From assembly GCA_009667805.1 (NCBI GenBank), contig CM019066.1, positions 4,650,001 through 4,714,000 of the forward strand: DNA of 64,000 nt, given 5' to 3'. The notes below the pieces were generated by a model, which saw nothing but the letters and a program-made list of their open reading frames with translations, did not search any database and was not told where the DNA came from. Positions 48,081 to 60,044 of the stretch are shown here, piece by piece; position 1 is the first letter of the stretch, and every line of letters starts with the position of its first letter. Both the position numbers and the translations under genes were made by a program. This stretch comes from Leptobrachium leishanense. Its lineage: Eukaryota; Chordata; Amphibia; Anura; Megophryidae.

Positions 48081-48221
48081 CGTATGCAAGCCATCTAGCA
48101 CCTGTGTAAAACGATGGATTGGAGCTGCGTGAAGGCACAGCTCCGATCCATCGCGGCCTCTCTGAGACCAATAGTTAATGCGAGTCATCTCCTAGATAGT
48201 GACGTCGACACGCTCCCTGCA

Positions 48222-48985
48222 AAAGGCTATTCACAGAGCAGGCAGTTCACCAAATTTTGATGAACTGCCAGCCAGTACAGATGCCTGTTCGACGGCAGTG
48301 AAATCCCCCTTAGAGAAGCAACGGTTAATCTATACAGAGACCCCGAACAGCAGTGAAAGGTTGCTGAAATGCCCTGCTGTTCGGTGTTTTCATTCGGCAG
48401 GTTTATTCAGTCAAATCCCATAGGTTTCAATGTTAAAAATATTCCCGTTTTTATTCAATATCTAATAAGCCGTTTATTATTTTAATCTGCTGTAAAAAGT
48501 CTATTTATTTATTGATTTTTTTTAGGATCTTTTAGGCATTTTTCGGCAAAAAAAATCTTTTTTTTTTTAAGCGTTTCTTTTTTCTGTAAAATCCATTTTT
48601 ATTATCATTCATAGGATCTTATATGTAAATTACAGGCATTTTCGTTCAGTAGTTCTTTTGAAAACAGCATTTCAATTTTGACACTTTCAAACTTCTTTTA
48701 TTTTTACCTCGTTCAGCTTGTTGGCTTTTTCCAGCAGTTGGTCGGCGCTGTGTTCGTTGGCTTGTCAGCTTTATCTGATGTGTTTGGCGTGTTTTTTGCG
48801 GTGGTTCCGGTGGGTGTTCGGCAGGTTTGCGGTGGGTTTGCAGCAGGTTTGCAGGTCTGTTCCCTGTACTCCGGGGACCCTACTGTGAATGCTGAATTCC
48901 CCACAGGGTGGGGAAATTTGATTCCCCGAAGTGCAGAGAACGAGAGAGCACCAAAATATCGGTGACTGAATAACTGAATTACTGA
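48222..48985. mobile_element. CAGGGTTATTC-family element, degraded copy
   Basis: 'tattcacagagcaggcagtt' at the left and 'gaattactgaataacc' at the right bracket the family body ('ccataggtttcaatgttaaa'). Confidence 0.5.
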
Positions 48986-49358
48986 ATAACCGCCAAAATG
49001 CTTTTAATTTCACCTGGGTGGATTATCTTCCAATGGAAAGTTAAAAGCATTTTAACTTCCATCTCATCCTCTCTTTCTCTCCATTGCCTCTTGTGCTCCA
49101 GCTCACACATAAAGAAATCCGATGTGACAAATTCAGACCATTTCTTCTGAATATTTAATACATCTCCTGGTTACAAAGTTAAATTTAACCATCTCTGCTT
49201 GCGCACACAAGATACATCGCAGGTCTAACATTTTTAATAAGTAACATTTGAGAAATGGTATCTTCTTGTAAGGCGCCATCAAACATGGGATCTTCGCTGA
49301 TTCATAGTTTATTATGTACAACAGAAGTACCTCGCTAGACAGACATGGAAGCCCTTTA

Positions 49359-49432
49359 GGCCAGGGTCAGACGAACGCAGTGCGAACGTGCGTTTAGGCG
49401 CATTTTATTACGGCCGTGGTAGCAGCAAATGA
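49359..49432 (+). mobile_element. Harbinger-like MITE, truncated copy 9
   Basis: GGCCAGGGTCAGACGAACGC after TTA. It breaks off at 'gcagcaaatga', where a hAT-like minisatellite starts. Confidence 0.5.
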
Positions 49433-50846
49433 CCCCTGATGGGTGGCAGTGAGAAGCCACAGATTACAAATCTCAGAAACCTCCTATAAATCAGTGTGAC
49501 CCCTTGATGGGTGGCAGTGAAAAGACACAAATTACAATTTGCATAAATCTGCTAGAAGTATATGGGACCCCCTGATGGGTGGCAGTGAGAAACCACAGAT
49601 TACAAGTCTCAGAAACCTCCTATAAATCAGTGAGACCCCCTGATGGGTGCCAGTGAGAAGCCACAGATTACAAATCTCAGAAAGTTCCTATAAATCAGTG
49701 AGACCCCCTGATGGGTGGCAGCCAGTGAGAACACACAGATTATAACAATTCCCAAATATTTTGTAGAAATTAGTGACCCCCAAAATACTGTGTGGTACTG
49801 GCTGTGTGACAAGACACAGATCACCTCAATTCCCAAATATTTTGTAGAAATTTGTGACCCCCAAAATACTGTGTGGTACTGGCTGTGTGACAAGACATAG
49901 ATCACCTCAATTCCCAAATGTTTTGTAGAAATTTGTGAGACCCCAAAATACTTGCTGGCACCAGTGACAAGACACAGCTCACCTCAATTCCCAAATGTTT
50001 TGTAGAAATGAGACCCCCCAGTAGCGTGGCAGACCGGTAGTAAGAACACACAACAACAATCTCCTATGAAATCTCCTCTCAAATGCGTGCTTGTCAGGAT
50101 CCCTGGCTGTAGCCATCCTGAAACCCCCCCTGGTGGTACACTTCTATGTACTGTTCCTGCCCTGTAACCAGCATTCACTATCAGCATCCAGCAATGCAAC
50201 AGTTAACTCACAACCAACACACGTGACACACAAAATAAAGGGCTCTGCCCCACAATTAACATTGCTGGTTCATTACAGCTCTTGTGCTGAGAGAGTGAGG
50301 TGCTACTAACGCGCTGCTCTGCTGTACCAATCTGTTCCTGTTTATTATTTTATGTTTCCTGCAACTCCACCATCATCCTTCTGAGAATCATCCGGTCAGT
50401 TTATTTCCCTATCATCCTCCATACCCCTTCCCACCTGCTTATCAGTGCAGGACACTGCATCCTGGGCTCATACCCCTGCCATCCAGGTACCACCCAGGTA
50501 CCATCCCCACGATCCTGACAGTGCTGAAGCGGTGCGTGGAAACCTTATATAGTGTGCTGCGGGACTTAGCTCTGTGAGCCCATGATTGGGCAAAATTTGC
50601 CCAATCAGGACTCTGAGCCGTGATTGGCATAGTGTTGAACCTGTCTTGCACCAGACCTGAGGTCAGGGGCAAGGCTGTAGCCAATTACGAGCTTCAGGCC
50701 AGTGGGAAAGTGCATTGTGGTCCATTGTGATGCATTGTGGTCAAACATGCGCCGAACACCCGGAAATGTTCGGAGTTCGCGAGCAGACCGAACAGGCTAA
50801 GTTCGGGTCGAACTCCAAACCGTCCGAACCGAACAGCTCATCCCTA
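49433..50846. mobile_element. Ac-like hAT element, left-truncated, with a solo LTR inside
   Basis: The right end 'gaacagctcatcccta' (50831-50846) and the interior match 41901-43631, including the minisatellite and 'gggcaaaatttgcccaatca'. The left terminus is missing at the junction with a MITE. A solo LTR interrupts it at 50092-50520. Confidence 0.65.
50092..50520. mobile_element. Solo LTR, 429 bp
   Basis: It starts TGTCAGGATCC, ends GATCCTGACA and is flanked by GTGCT (50087-50091, 50521-50525). The sister element at about 43316-43322 reads 'cacgtgctgaag' uninterrupted, showing the empty site. The family is undetermined (gypsy or ERV type). Confidence 0.85.
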
Positions 50847-50848
50847 GT

Positions 50849-50985
50849 CACATGACCTAATTTTATGCAGCTGAAACATATTAATCACTGCAGTAATTAT
50901 CCAATGGAAGGCTCGCACCTATTGGCTTAGTTAAGGTAGTCCAGGTGGTGACTTATTTATTTATTTTTTGGCCAGGCTGTGTATG
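50849..50985. mobile_element. Tc1/mariner-type terminal fragment
   Basis: 'ccaggtggtgactta...ttggccaggctgtgta' resembles a mariner-like terminal repeat known from fish and frogs. No coding part remains. Confidence 0.4.
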
Positions 50986-52396
50986 AGCATTGGGTTTGAA
51001 AGAGATGATATCAAGTCTAAAAATGCCATGTTTACACTTGGAAACTAAAAAAAATGGCCCTTGGTGGTTCCGTTTTGTACTTGTTTGTCCATCGTCATAT
51101 GGATCTGCCGATCTCTTCTACAACACATTAGTATAAACGGGATATTCAGTAACTAGTGGTTTAGGGAACTTCCACTTCCAAAAAAAAGGACACTCTACTT
51201 TTCAGTATACAGTGTTCTGTGCCGGATGGAGCCACTTTTTTATTTTTATGCCTATTTTGTAGTTATCCGTTAGTATCTCACGTTTATTATTTTCCGCAAT
51301 GTTTGTACATATTGTTCCAATGCTTATAACCATCCCCAAATATATCCTGCCTTGCCCAAAATTGTGATTCTGATGTCCGCTATTGTAAGTGTTGAGCCAG
51401 CCACCAACCCAGACCCGGCAATTGCCCACCAGACTTTGGCCCCGAGCACTTTCAGCCACCATCTACTCCACCACGTCGCTTTTTGGGCAGTGTGTCCCCC
51501 TAAAATAAGAACTTGCTATGGGGCTATCATCCAGGCTTCCCACTCTTGCCGCAGAGAGCACGGCCGCTCCGATACAACTGGTACCCAGGTACACTGCACC
51601 AGTCGCCGGACTTCTACAGTTCACTGCACGGTCCCCCAAATGTGGATTAGGGTGCTTCTTGGTCAGAAGTAGCCGGGGGGCCAGAGCTACACGGTTATAC
51701 CCAGGATGTGCCACCGCTCCATCAGACTCACCCCCAAATAACTGTGAATATCAGAGTCAGGACATCAGGCTACTGAGGACACACAACTAGCAAACCACTC
51801 CGATCAGACGGCCAAGTGGACTTGTGCTCGAGGCAGTGACAAATTCCACAAACTGGGCCTGCGCTAGACGTGGTGGCAATTTATTGAATGTTAATTTACT
51901 GGGCTCACGCTAGAGGTGGTGGAAACCCATTCTATGGATAGAAATTGGGCTCAGGCTCGTTGCAGTGTTGCCCCTGCGTTGGGATGTCTGAGGGCGAGCA
52001 GAAGCGGGGGACAGTTTCATATAAATAAAAACCGATGTTCTGCTGAATAAATATACCTACTTGATTTACTCCTACGCGGAGTCTCGACCAGTGCTTGGGG
52101 GAATATTCTACGAACTTTATTTGTTTCTCTGATGGATTCCTATGGATGCTGAGTTTTTTCATGATTCTTTGGAGCAAGGGAGACTTTTGTGGTGGATCTA
52201 AGCCTGAATAGCGGCTTCCGTCACATGTTCCTTTAAAGAACCACTAGAAGAAGCATTCCTCCCAAAAGAGTCTTGTATTATGAAGTATTGTAAAAAGAAA
52301 TCTGCAGGTGTCCAGATCCTTGCCACCCAGAATTATTATCAGATTGGCCTTTAAAATGTGAAGTCGGCTTCTCTAGTATGGCTACTGAATTGCACA
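50986..52396. other. No gene recognised
   Basis: Unique-looking sequence. Short frames here show no family motifs. Confidence 0.35.
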
Positions 52397-53070
52397 TATT
52401 CAGAGGATCTAAGGGTAAGTAGTCAATGTAATAGAGCAGCAGGAAATGCTGGCAGAATGCTTGGTTGTGTAGGGAGAGGTATTAGCAGTAGGAAAAGGGA
52501 AGTGCTCATGCCACTGTACAGAGCACTGGTGAGACCTCACTTGGAGTACTGTGTGCAGTACTGGAGACCGTATCTCCAGAAGGATATAGACATCTTAGAG
52601 AGAGTTCAGAGAAGGGCTACTAAAATGGTGTACAGCTTGAAGGAGAAAAGTTACCAGGAAAGGCTTAATGATCTTAACATGTGCAGCTTGTAAAAAAGAC
52701 GAGACAGAGGAGATATGATAGAAACATTTAAATACGTAAAGGGAATCCACAAGGTAGAGGAAGGGAGTATATTTAAACGGAAACAAAGTAGCAAAACAAG
52801 AGGACATAGTCTTAGATTAGAGGGGCAAAGGTTTAAAAGTAACATCAGGAAGCATTATTTTACTGAGAGGGTGGTGGATACATGGAACAGCCTTCCAGTA
52901 GAAGTGGTAGAGGCCAAAACAGTAATTGAATTTAAGCAGGCATGGGATAGGCATAAGGCTATCCTAAACAAAAGATAAATCCAGGTAAAGTATCCATGTA
53001 ATTGGGCAGACTAGATGGGCCGAAAGGTTCTTATCTTCTGACATTTTCTATGTTTCTATGTTTCTATATG
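52397..53070 (+). pseudogene. CR1-clade LINE, second copy, 5'-truncated
   Basis: It starts abruptly at 'ttcagaggatct' in the RT thumb and continues nearly identically to the copy at 28800-29089 and 34281-34670. The two halves are joined here across an intact 'gatcTTAAcatg' (TTAA 52674-52677). One TAA interrupts the frame at about 52690. It ends with the (TTTCTATG)n tail. It preserves the pre-insertion state of the piggyBac target. Confidence 0.88.
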
Positions 53071-53720
53071 TTCTAGTCCAATGTGTTCTTCCTGATGTCT
53101 ACTTTCTAGGAAATCTGCAAGGCTCTGAATATTCTTGCACTGTGTCACGGTATAAACTTAACCACGTGAGTCAGTAGAACGCACAATGTAACCACTAATT
53201 CCCCAACAAGAATAAATCTGGCCAATGCACTGACCTAGAACTATAGGTTCTGATCTTGAATAATCCCACCCGAAGGCAATCATAGCACTGGGTCTCTGAA
53301 AATGCTTTTATCTCTTTGAAAGAAGATGGTAATTTCTTTTTTTAGCATTTGAAGATTGGTACCAGGAACAAGTTAATTCCTTTATTCAAACACAATGGTT
53401 ACTAAGCAACAGTTCAAAGCAACCTCAGATTTATTAATAGAGAATTCAAGTGTGAGGGAATATATCAGGAGGCCTTGTTTAGTTTTACTTGTGTATTCTC
53501 AAAAGCGCTGGTGTGCGTCAACGTAACAAATGTGTTAAGAGTGCCATCTTACTGTTGGTCTAGTTACGTTTGCCATTTTGTCAGGAAAGATCACATTTAA
53601 AGTTTATTTTGTCCTAAGTAGAAGTGGTAGTGTTTACCCTCCCCTCTGTGTGTTACCCCACTCCTCTTAAATTGTAAGCTCTTGAGCAGGGTCCTTTCCT
53701 ATCGTTCTCCATCTGTCAAA
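53071..53720. other. No gene recognised
   Basis: Unique-looking AT-rich sequence ahead of a LINE remnant. Confidence 0.35.
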
Positions 53721-54215
53721 CGTATTTGTTAAATATACCATCTAGACAACTCCGGTCGACGGGTGATCTCCACATGCCATCTGTCTACACCCGCACAGCC
53801 AACTCTCGCCTCCAAGACTTCAAGGGCAGCACCGGTCCTGTGGAATGACTTGCCTCGCCCTATCAAACTCTCCCCTGATCTTCAGGCCTTCAAGAAATCC
53901 CTCAAAACCCATCTCTTCAGATTAGCGTACCACATCACTGATGCAATTTATCCCTCTGCTCACCTACTCACACATGATTGAAGCTGCTTCTATGGCCCCA
54001 CCATTCCCGAACCACTGGCACTAATGTTCCTGTCGTCCAGTAAAATTTCCCTTGTCTTCCTCAACCCAAATCCCTCTAGACTGTAAGCTCCTATGAGCAG
54101 GGCCCTCTACACCTCTTGTTTCCATCATATGTCCGTTTATCTCGCTCCCTTTGGTTATTGTAAAGCACTTCAGAAACTGTTGGCGCTATATAAATGATGA
54201 CAATAATAATATGTT
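53721..54215 (+). pseudogene. L2-type LINE 3' remnant
   Basis: The frame 53763-53981 ends with 'PVLWNDLPRPIKLSPDLQAF' then 'KKSLKTHLF', the conserved C-terminal block of L2/CR1-group RT proteins. The 3' UTR has 'tgagcagggccctctac' and ends 'ggcgctatataaatgatgac' plus (AAT)n. Confidence 0.65.
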
Positions 54216-55346
54216 TTTTGGCCTACCCATTGTACAGCGGTTCTGAATATGTTGGTGCTTTATATATAATTGTAATTATTTATTGTAGACCACACAAATC
54301 AATTTCAGGATTAAATTCTATTCAGGATTACTTTAGTAAACACTTAGGCTAATGTCAGATGAACGCATTCTGAGCACACTGTGCGTCCGTGTACAACTGA
54401 CGTACTTTCTGACTGATGATAATGTAGACACCACACAGTCCGTTTTTTTTGACTGACTTTTTTTGACTGATGTAGATGGGAAATAAAATTAATATGTAAA
54501 ATGAAAAAAATTGATACATGATATGAAAAACCATTTTGTCCGTCATAAATGCTGGACGTCAAAAATGCAGTCCGTCTGGCTACGTTCCATCACTCACACA
54601 CAAAACTACGCGGACGTGGCGCACTCTGTGCATCCGTCCTAGCGGTTTGACGTTCTTGCCTAAATTGCGTCCGGCGCCACGTGCGTTGTGCACTTCTGTG
54701 CGGACGTACTTCGTATGTGGGTCTCTATTGATCATAATTTTATGCTATGACAGACGTTAAAATGTGCAGCAACACGGACGTGATCACTAGGGATGAGACG
54801 AACACCCCGAGATCGGTTCGGAGCCGAACCCTCCAAATGTTCGAATCCGAACCCGAACTCGAACTCAATACAAGTCAATGGGGCTGAAAATTCGGTTTTT
54901 AGAGTGCCCTCCAAGAGGGCATATATGCTAGATAATTGCCATAAAAAGGTGTATGGGGGTCCGGGTAGTGCCCTGGGGGACAGGAAACAAGGACAAAAAG
55001 TTTTAAAAAAAACATTTTTAAAGGGACAGTGAGTTTTCCATGAAATAAGGGTTAAAAATAAAAACGAAAAATTCCTTCAAATATCGTGCCTAGGAGGTCC
55101 CCATAACCTGCCTGTGAAGTGGTGGATTTCTAGGATGTATAGAAACACTTAAAAACAAAAAAATGATGTTTCAAATGACGGTAAATGCTTTTCCTTTAAT
55201 CTATCCATAAACAACTGCTTGGGGCGGCAGTCTGTATGAAAAGAGGAGACATTTTCGGATACGCAGAAAAAGTTTAGTGATTTTTTTGGCTAAATTATTG
55301 TGAAACTTATGCAGGCTTTGGATGAAAGTAACAATAGGTGCTTTAA

Positions 55347-55737
55347 GGCTGGGGTCAGACTAGCGCACTTTTAACGTGCGTTTAGGCGCACTTGACACGC
55401 AATGACGGCCAATATACGAAGTACGGCCGCACGAAAGTCCGGCCGCGCAACGCAAGTGGAAAATGAACGCATTTTTTCGAGAACGCTGAACCGCTAGTAC
55501 TGACGTACAGAGTGCGCTGCATCCGCATAGCAGCGTGTGTGCGTGATTAGGAGACATCAGACGCTGCTCATGTCCGGCCAACATAACGTCCAGACACCCA
55601 AAGTTTCCTGGTTTGGATCCGTAAAAAAAATCACGCACAAAAATGCGCATCGTATGACCGTTTAAGCGCTTTCCGTGAAAAAACACCTCAATGCGTTCGA
55701 ACGCAATGCGTTCGAATGCGTTCGTTTGACCCTAGCC
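55347..55737 (+). mobile_element. Harbinger-like MITE, subfamily A, copy 11
   Basis: GGCTGGGGTCAGACTA to TTGACCCTAGCC, flanked by TAA on both sides (55344-55346, 55738-55740). It is nested in the hAT. Confidence 0.65.
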
Positions 55738-55923
55738 TAAAATTGGGCCTTTAGCGTCGGCAACAGTGCCGTCACACAGTCTCACCCCTCTGAGGATATG
55801 AATCTGATACAGGCGTCAGTGGCAGTGCACACAGATATTGTGCCTTTGGTGCCAGGCCAGCAAGTGCCATCATACAGTAACCCTTCTGTGGTATTGTGGA
55901 AGAGTGCAGGGGTGGACCATGCG

Positions 55924-56030
55924 GTCAGGGCCGGTGCTAGACTATTTTGCGCCCTAGGCAAGACCAGCTACTTGCACCCCTCCCAAAATAAAAAAAACGA
56001 CACAACATGAAACTGCTAAATTTATTTTTA
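55924..56030. mobile_element. hAT left terminus fragment (CAGGGCCGGTGCTAG)
   Basis: Same terminal motif as the element starting at 6902. It is truncated and no right end was found. Confidence 0.4.
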
Positions 56031-56259
56031 CTTAAGAATAAAGTTTGAAAAGCACCAATAGTAAAGGTAAAATAAATATAAATAAACTGTATTAAACCAT
56101 TTTAAATTAACTCTATTAAACAAATTAAAATTAACTGTATTGAGCAAATATAAATTAACGAAAAAAAAAATAAGAGTTGTCACGTAAGTTTCAATTTCAG
56201 ACACATCAAAATGTCACTTTGCGTGCCTTATCCTTTGCAAATTTTCATCATGCGTATAT

Positions 56260-56600
56260 ATATATATATTGCCCCCATTTCTAATTTTTGTACAAGCGCA
56301 CCCCATAGAAAACATAACCGCAAACGCTCATGTGCTAAAATGTGAAAAAAAACAACACTTTACACACTGCAGATGATTAAAAATTCAATTTTTATTGCAT
56401 TTTTTTCATAATATACAGCCAGGACAGGACGTATACATATAAAAATGATATATTATGAATCTGCGGAGTCTGCCGGAAAGAACGATATCTAACATGTCGG
56501 TCATTTAACAAAATGTGGCTTCAAAATCGCGTTTAAACATGATGAGCGAAAGCGGTAAAAATTAGCTGAGCACACAGTGGTGAAATACAGCATATTAGAA
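56260..56600 (-). mobile_element. piggyBac-type element fragment
   Basis: 'acaagcgcaccccatagaaa', 'ttcataatatacagccagg' and 'aaacatgatgagcgaaagcg' match the family of 8739-9950. Termini are absent. Confidence 0.55.
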
Positions 56601-57048
56601 GTTTTAGGAGGGAAATTAACACTTCTCAAATCTCAATCAGAAGCAGACACCACCCTACCCCCTCACCCTCAGAATAGTCTACAATGTATCAAATTGATTA
56701 GACCAGACTAAAACATCTGTTGTTGTTATGACAGTTGAAAAACACAGGTCATTTAGAGTTGAGAATTTTTGCACGTACACATTAATTTTTAATTCAATAT
56801 CTAATAAACCGTTGCTTATAATATTCTGCAGTAAAGAGTCTCTTTATTTCTAGATTTTTTAGTATTTTTTAAGCATTTTCTATACTTTTTTCAAACTTTC
56901 TTTTTTTTTTTCGAACTCAAACCAAACACACCCAAAAAGTTCGAAGTTCGCGAACTTTCGAACACCCAAAGTTCGAGTCGAACTCCGAGCCGTCCGAACC
57001 GAACAGCTCATCCCTAGTGATCACTGCGTTCGTCTGACACGGGCCTAA

Positions 57049-57465
57049 GGGCCCTATTCCAAACATGATGCTAAATATGGAGATGGTAAGTGGGATAATG
57101 GGGCTTCATTGCCAAGATGGGTTTTGTTATCTTCAAACCACTGTTTTGCAGTAAAACCACAATGAATTGGGTAGACCAACTCAATGTGAAGACCACCATA
57201 ATTTTCTAATCACCAATCCATGACTGTCTTTGGGGAAATCAATTTTATTTTACAAGTATTTGAAGGATTGAGCTTTCGTAAAATAAAAAAAAAAAAGAGT
57301 TAGAATCATTACTTCATTGATTTTAAACTTACTTTTGACATTTTCCTTGTAAACACGAGGTGCCAAGGTACCATGCCACCTTATCCTGATACCAACAGTA
57401 CTCTAAGGAAGGGCAGGAAAAATATGGTGGATGCACGTGATGGCACCAGTTTGTATCAAAACCTT
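57049..57465. other. No gene recognised
   Basis: Unique-looking AT-rich sequence. Confidence 0.35.
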
Positions 57466-57469
57466 TTAA

Positions 57470-59345
57470 CCCTTTCGCTGCTGAGCCTTTTCCCGCCTCT
57501 GTGCTGAGGTCATTTTTACCGGTTTCGCTCATCATGTTTAACCGCGTTTTGAAGCCTTATTTTAATATATGACCCAGACATATTATATATCGTTCTTTCC
57601 GGCAGACTGTGCAGATTCATAATATGTCATTATTATATGTATACGTTATGTCATGTCTGTATATTATAACAAAATATGCAATAAAATTAGAATTTTCAAT
57701 AATTAACAATGTGTAAAGTGTTTTTTTTCACATTTTAAAATGCGATCGTTTGCGGTTATATTTTCTATGGGGTGCGCTTGTTAAAAAAATTAGAAATGAG
57801 GAATCGTTACTTTTTTTGGGGGAAATTACGTGTTTTTTAGCAAACGCCCCCCATAGAAAAAATCGTTAGTGCAGCATCATTGTTCACATTATAATTGAAA
57901 TGGGAACAATATTGTTGCACTAATAAATGTAAGAAAAAACCCCAAAAACTTTTTTTTTTTTTTTTTTATTTAATTTTTTTTTTTTTTATTTTTTTTATTT
58001 TTTTTTTACATTTTACATGGTCATGTTTGGTATCATTGGAACGGCCACGCTCTGGCCGTTCCAATGATAGTAAACATTAACCCCTAGCTGTCACGGATCG
58101 GGAGATAGGGGGTTCATTGGAACCCCCTATCTCCACTATAGCTGGCAGCAAGGGGTTAATTTGAAAACAGGCGCCATCGCACTCTGCGCGATGACGCCAG
58201 TCATTAGGGGGATATCCCGGAAGCTTGGCCGACATCCAAGATGTCGGCCAGCTCCGGGAGGGGACCGCGATACGGCGCATGTTGGCGCCATATCGCTATC
58301 CAGCCCCCTAGGGGTTAAAGACAGCCGCCGCTTGGAAGGGCAGGCTGTGCCCTTCCAGGCGGTGCCTGCCTTTAACCGCTGGCATGCACGGATGGGGAGG
58401 GGGAGAGGTCCGAAGGACCTCCCCCCCCTCCCATTCAGGCACCTTCCCTGCAATGGCGGGGGGTGCCTGAAATAGACGTCATCGCGCATGCGCGATGACG
58501 CCTATCGTGCCCGCCGGGGTCCCGGAGGTTGGGCTGACATCGATGATGTCAGCCCACACCGGGGGCCGGCGATCAGCCGGAATACCGGCTGATCGTGGCT
58601 GCAAAGGGAGGACGCGCTGAGCGCATCCTCCGCAGCCAAGTAGCAATTTTTTTTATTTTTTTTTTACATTTTACATGGTCATGTTTGGTATCATTGGAAC
58701 GGCCACGCTCTGGCCGTTCCAATGATAGTAAACATTAACCCCTAGCTGTCACGGATCGGGAGATAGGGGGTTCATTGGAACCCCCTATCTCCACTATAGC
58801 TGGCAGCAAGGGGTTAATTTGAAAACAGGCGCCATCGCACTCTGCGCGATGACGCCAGTCATTAGGGGGATATCCGGAAGCTTGGCCGACATCCAAGATG
58901 TCGGCCAGCTCCGGGAGGGGACCGCGATACGGCGCATGTTGGCGCCATATCGCTATCCAGCCCCCTAGGGGTTAAAGACAGCCGCCGCTTGGAAGGGCAG
59001 GCTGTGCCCTTCCAGGCGGTGCCTGCCTTTAACCGCTGGCATGCACGGATGGGGAGGGGGAGAGGTCCGAAGGACCTCCCCCCCCTCCATTCAGGCACCT
59101 TCCCTGCAATGGCGGGGGGTGCCTGAAATAGACGTCATCGCGCATGCGCGATGACGCCTATCGTGCCCGCCGGGGTCCCGGAGGTTGGGCTGACATCGAT
59201 GATGTCAGCCCACACCGGGGGCCGGGCGATCAGCCGGAATACCGGCTGATCGTGGGCTGCAAAGGGAGGACGCGCTGAGCGCATCCTCCGCAGCCAAGTA
59301 GCAATGCGGTTGGACGCGCTGAGCACGTCCACCGCATTGAAGTGG
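57470..59345. mobile_element. Non-autonomous piggyBac-type element, 1876 bp, with internal duplication
   Basis: TTAA at 57466-57469 and 59346-59349. The ends are CCCTTTCGCTGCTGAGC and (reversed) CCACTTCAATGCGGTGG. The right two-thirds is a 658-bp tandem duplication of GC-rich hairpins. No transposase. The frames of 104-117 codons in it are hairpin artefacts. Confidence 0.8.
57988..59303. repeat. 658-bp direct tandem duplication
   Basis: Unit 1 is about 57988-58645 and unit 2 about 58646-59303. They differ at only a handful of single-base indels (for example 'tatcccgg' against 'tatccgg'). Each unit begins in a T-rich tract. Confidence 0.9.
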
Positions 59346-59349
59346 TTAA

Positions 59350-59993
59350 AGGGACTCTACCACTTCCAAAAACTGTAACTAGATTACTTGTGCATTACAA
59401 ATAAAATCACTTTATAAAACACATTATAAAACAAATACTGCTGTTTTTTTATTCTTTGTCTGAAGTAATTGCATGTAAAAAGGAAAAATAAAATTAGGTA
59501 TTTTATCTCCGTTCCAGTCTCTGGATTTTTCCCATGATGCGACATTTACAAAAAAGCTTGTTTATTTAAATCGACAATATTTATCAGTTAATGAGTTGGA
59601 GGATGGAATTTTTAGATAAGGCTATTGTTCTCCAGGCTACCTGAAATAAGATGGCAGCTGAACGAGATATGACAAGGAGCTTAAAAGACTTCTATTCTAC
59701 CCCGCTCCCCGTGATGTCCTTTGGATACATCCCAGACAATACAATGATGTGAGTTGGCTGCCTCCGCCATAGATTCCATGCTATGGCCAATGCCACAAAG
59801 TGAGGACCAATGGGTGTAAAGATACAATGGGGGGGCAGTTTACAACACAAAATATCACACAATGGTTGCACCCAGTGACACATAGAGGAAAATATTTTCT
59901 TAACTAAGCAAGAGAAAAACAAAGCACATGTAACATATCAGCAACATCAAATAAACACAATAAGGACATTTAATTTTTTGGGGTACTGGCCCT
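59350..59993. mobile_element. TTAA-flanked piggyBac-like MITE, 644 bp (copy X2)
   Basis: AGGGACTCTACCACTTCC at the left and 'ggtactggccct' at the right, with TTAA at 59346-59349 and 59994-59997. It is the uninterrupted relative of 28161-36005. It shares its left TTAA with the preceding element. Confidence 0.7.
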
Positions 59994-60044
59994 TTAAGTT
60001 GCAATAGCCCCAGCCCCCCAAAGTATTGAGTGGGAAGAACACCC

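Larger units (their letters stand above)
54788..57016. mobile_element. Ac-like hAT element, 2229 bp
   Basis: TAGGGATGAGA...GCTCATCCCTA with the perfect 8-bp duplication GTGATCAC (54780-54787, 57017-57024). The subterminal regions carry repeated 'cgaac' motifs. Inside are a Harbinger-like MITE (55347-55737), a truncated hAT left end (55924 onward) and a piggyBac-type fragment (about 56260-56600). Confidence 0.88.
54347..57045 (+). mobile_element. Harbinger-like MITE, subfamily B, copy 10, split by a hAT
   Basis: The left part is 54347-54787 and the right part is 57025-57045 ('tgcgttcgtctga...gggcc'). It is flanked by TTA (54344-54346) and TAA (57046-57048). The hAT at 54788-57016 lies 20-30 bp from its right end. 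Confidence 0.6.

Noticed and set aside
58136..59098. Frames of 78-117 codons rich in G, P and R
   Set aside because: They come from GC-rich hairpins in a non-autonomous piggyBac-type element and are duplicated with it.
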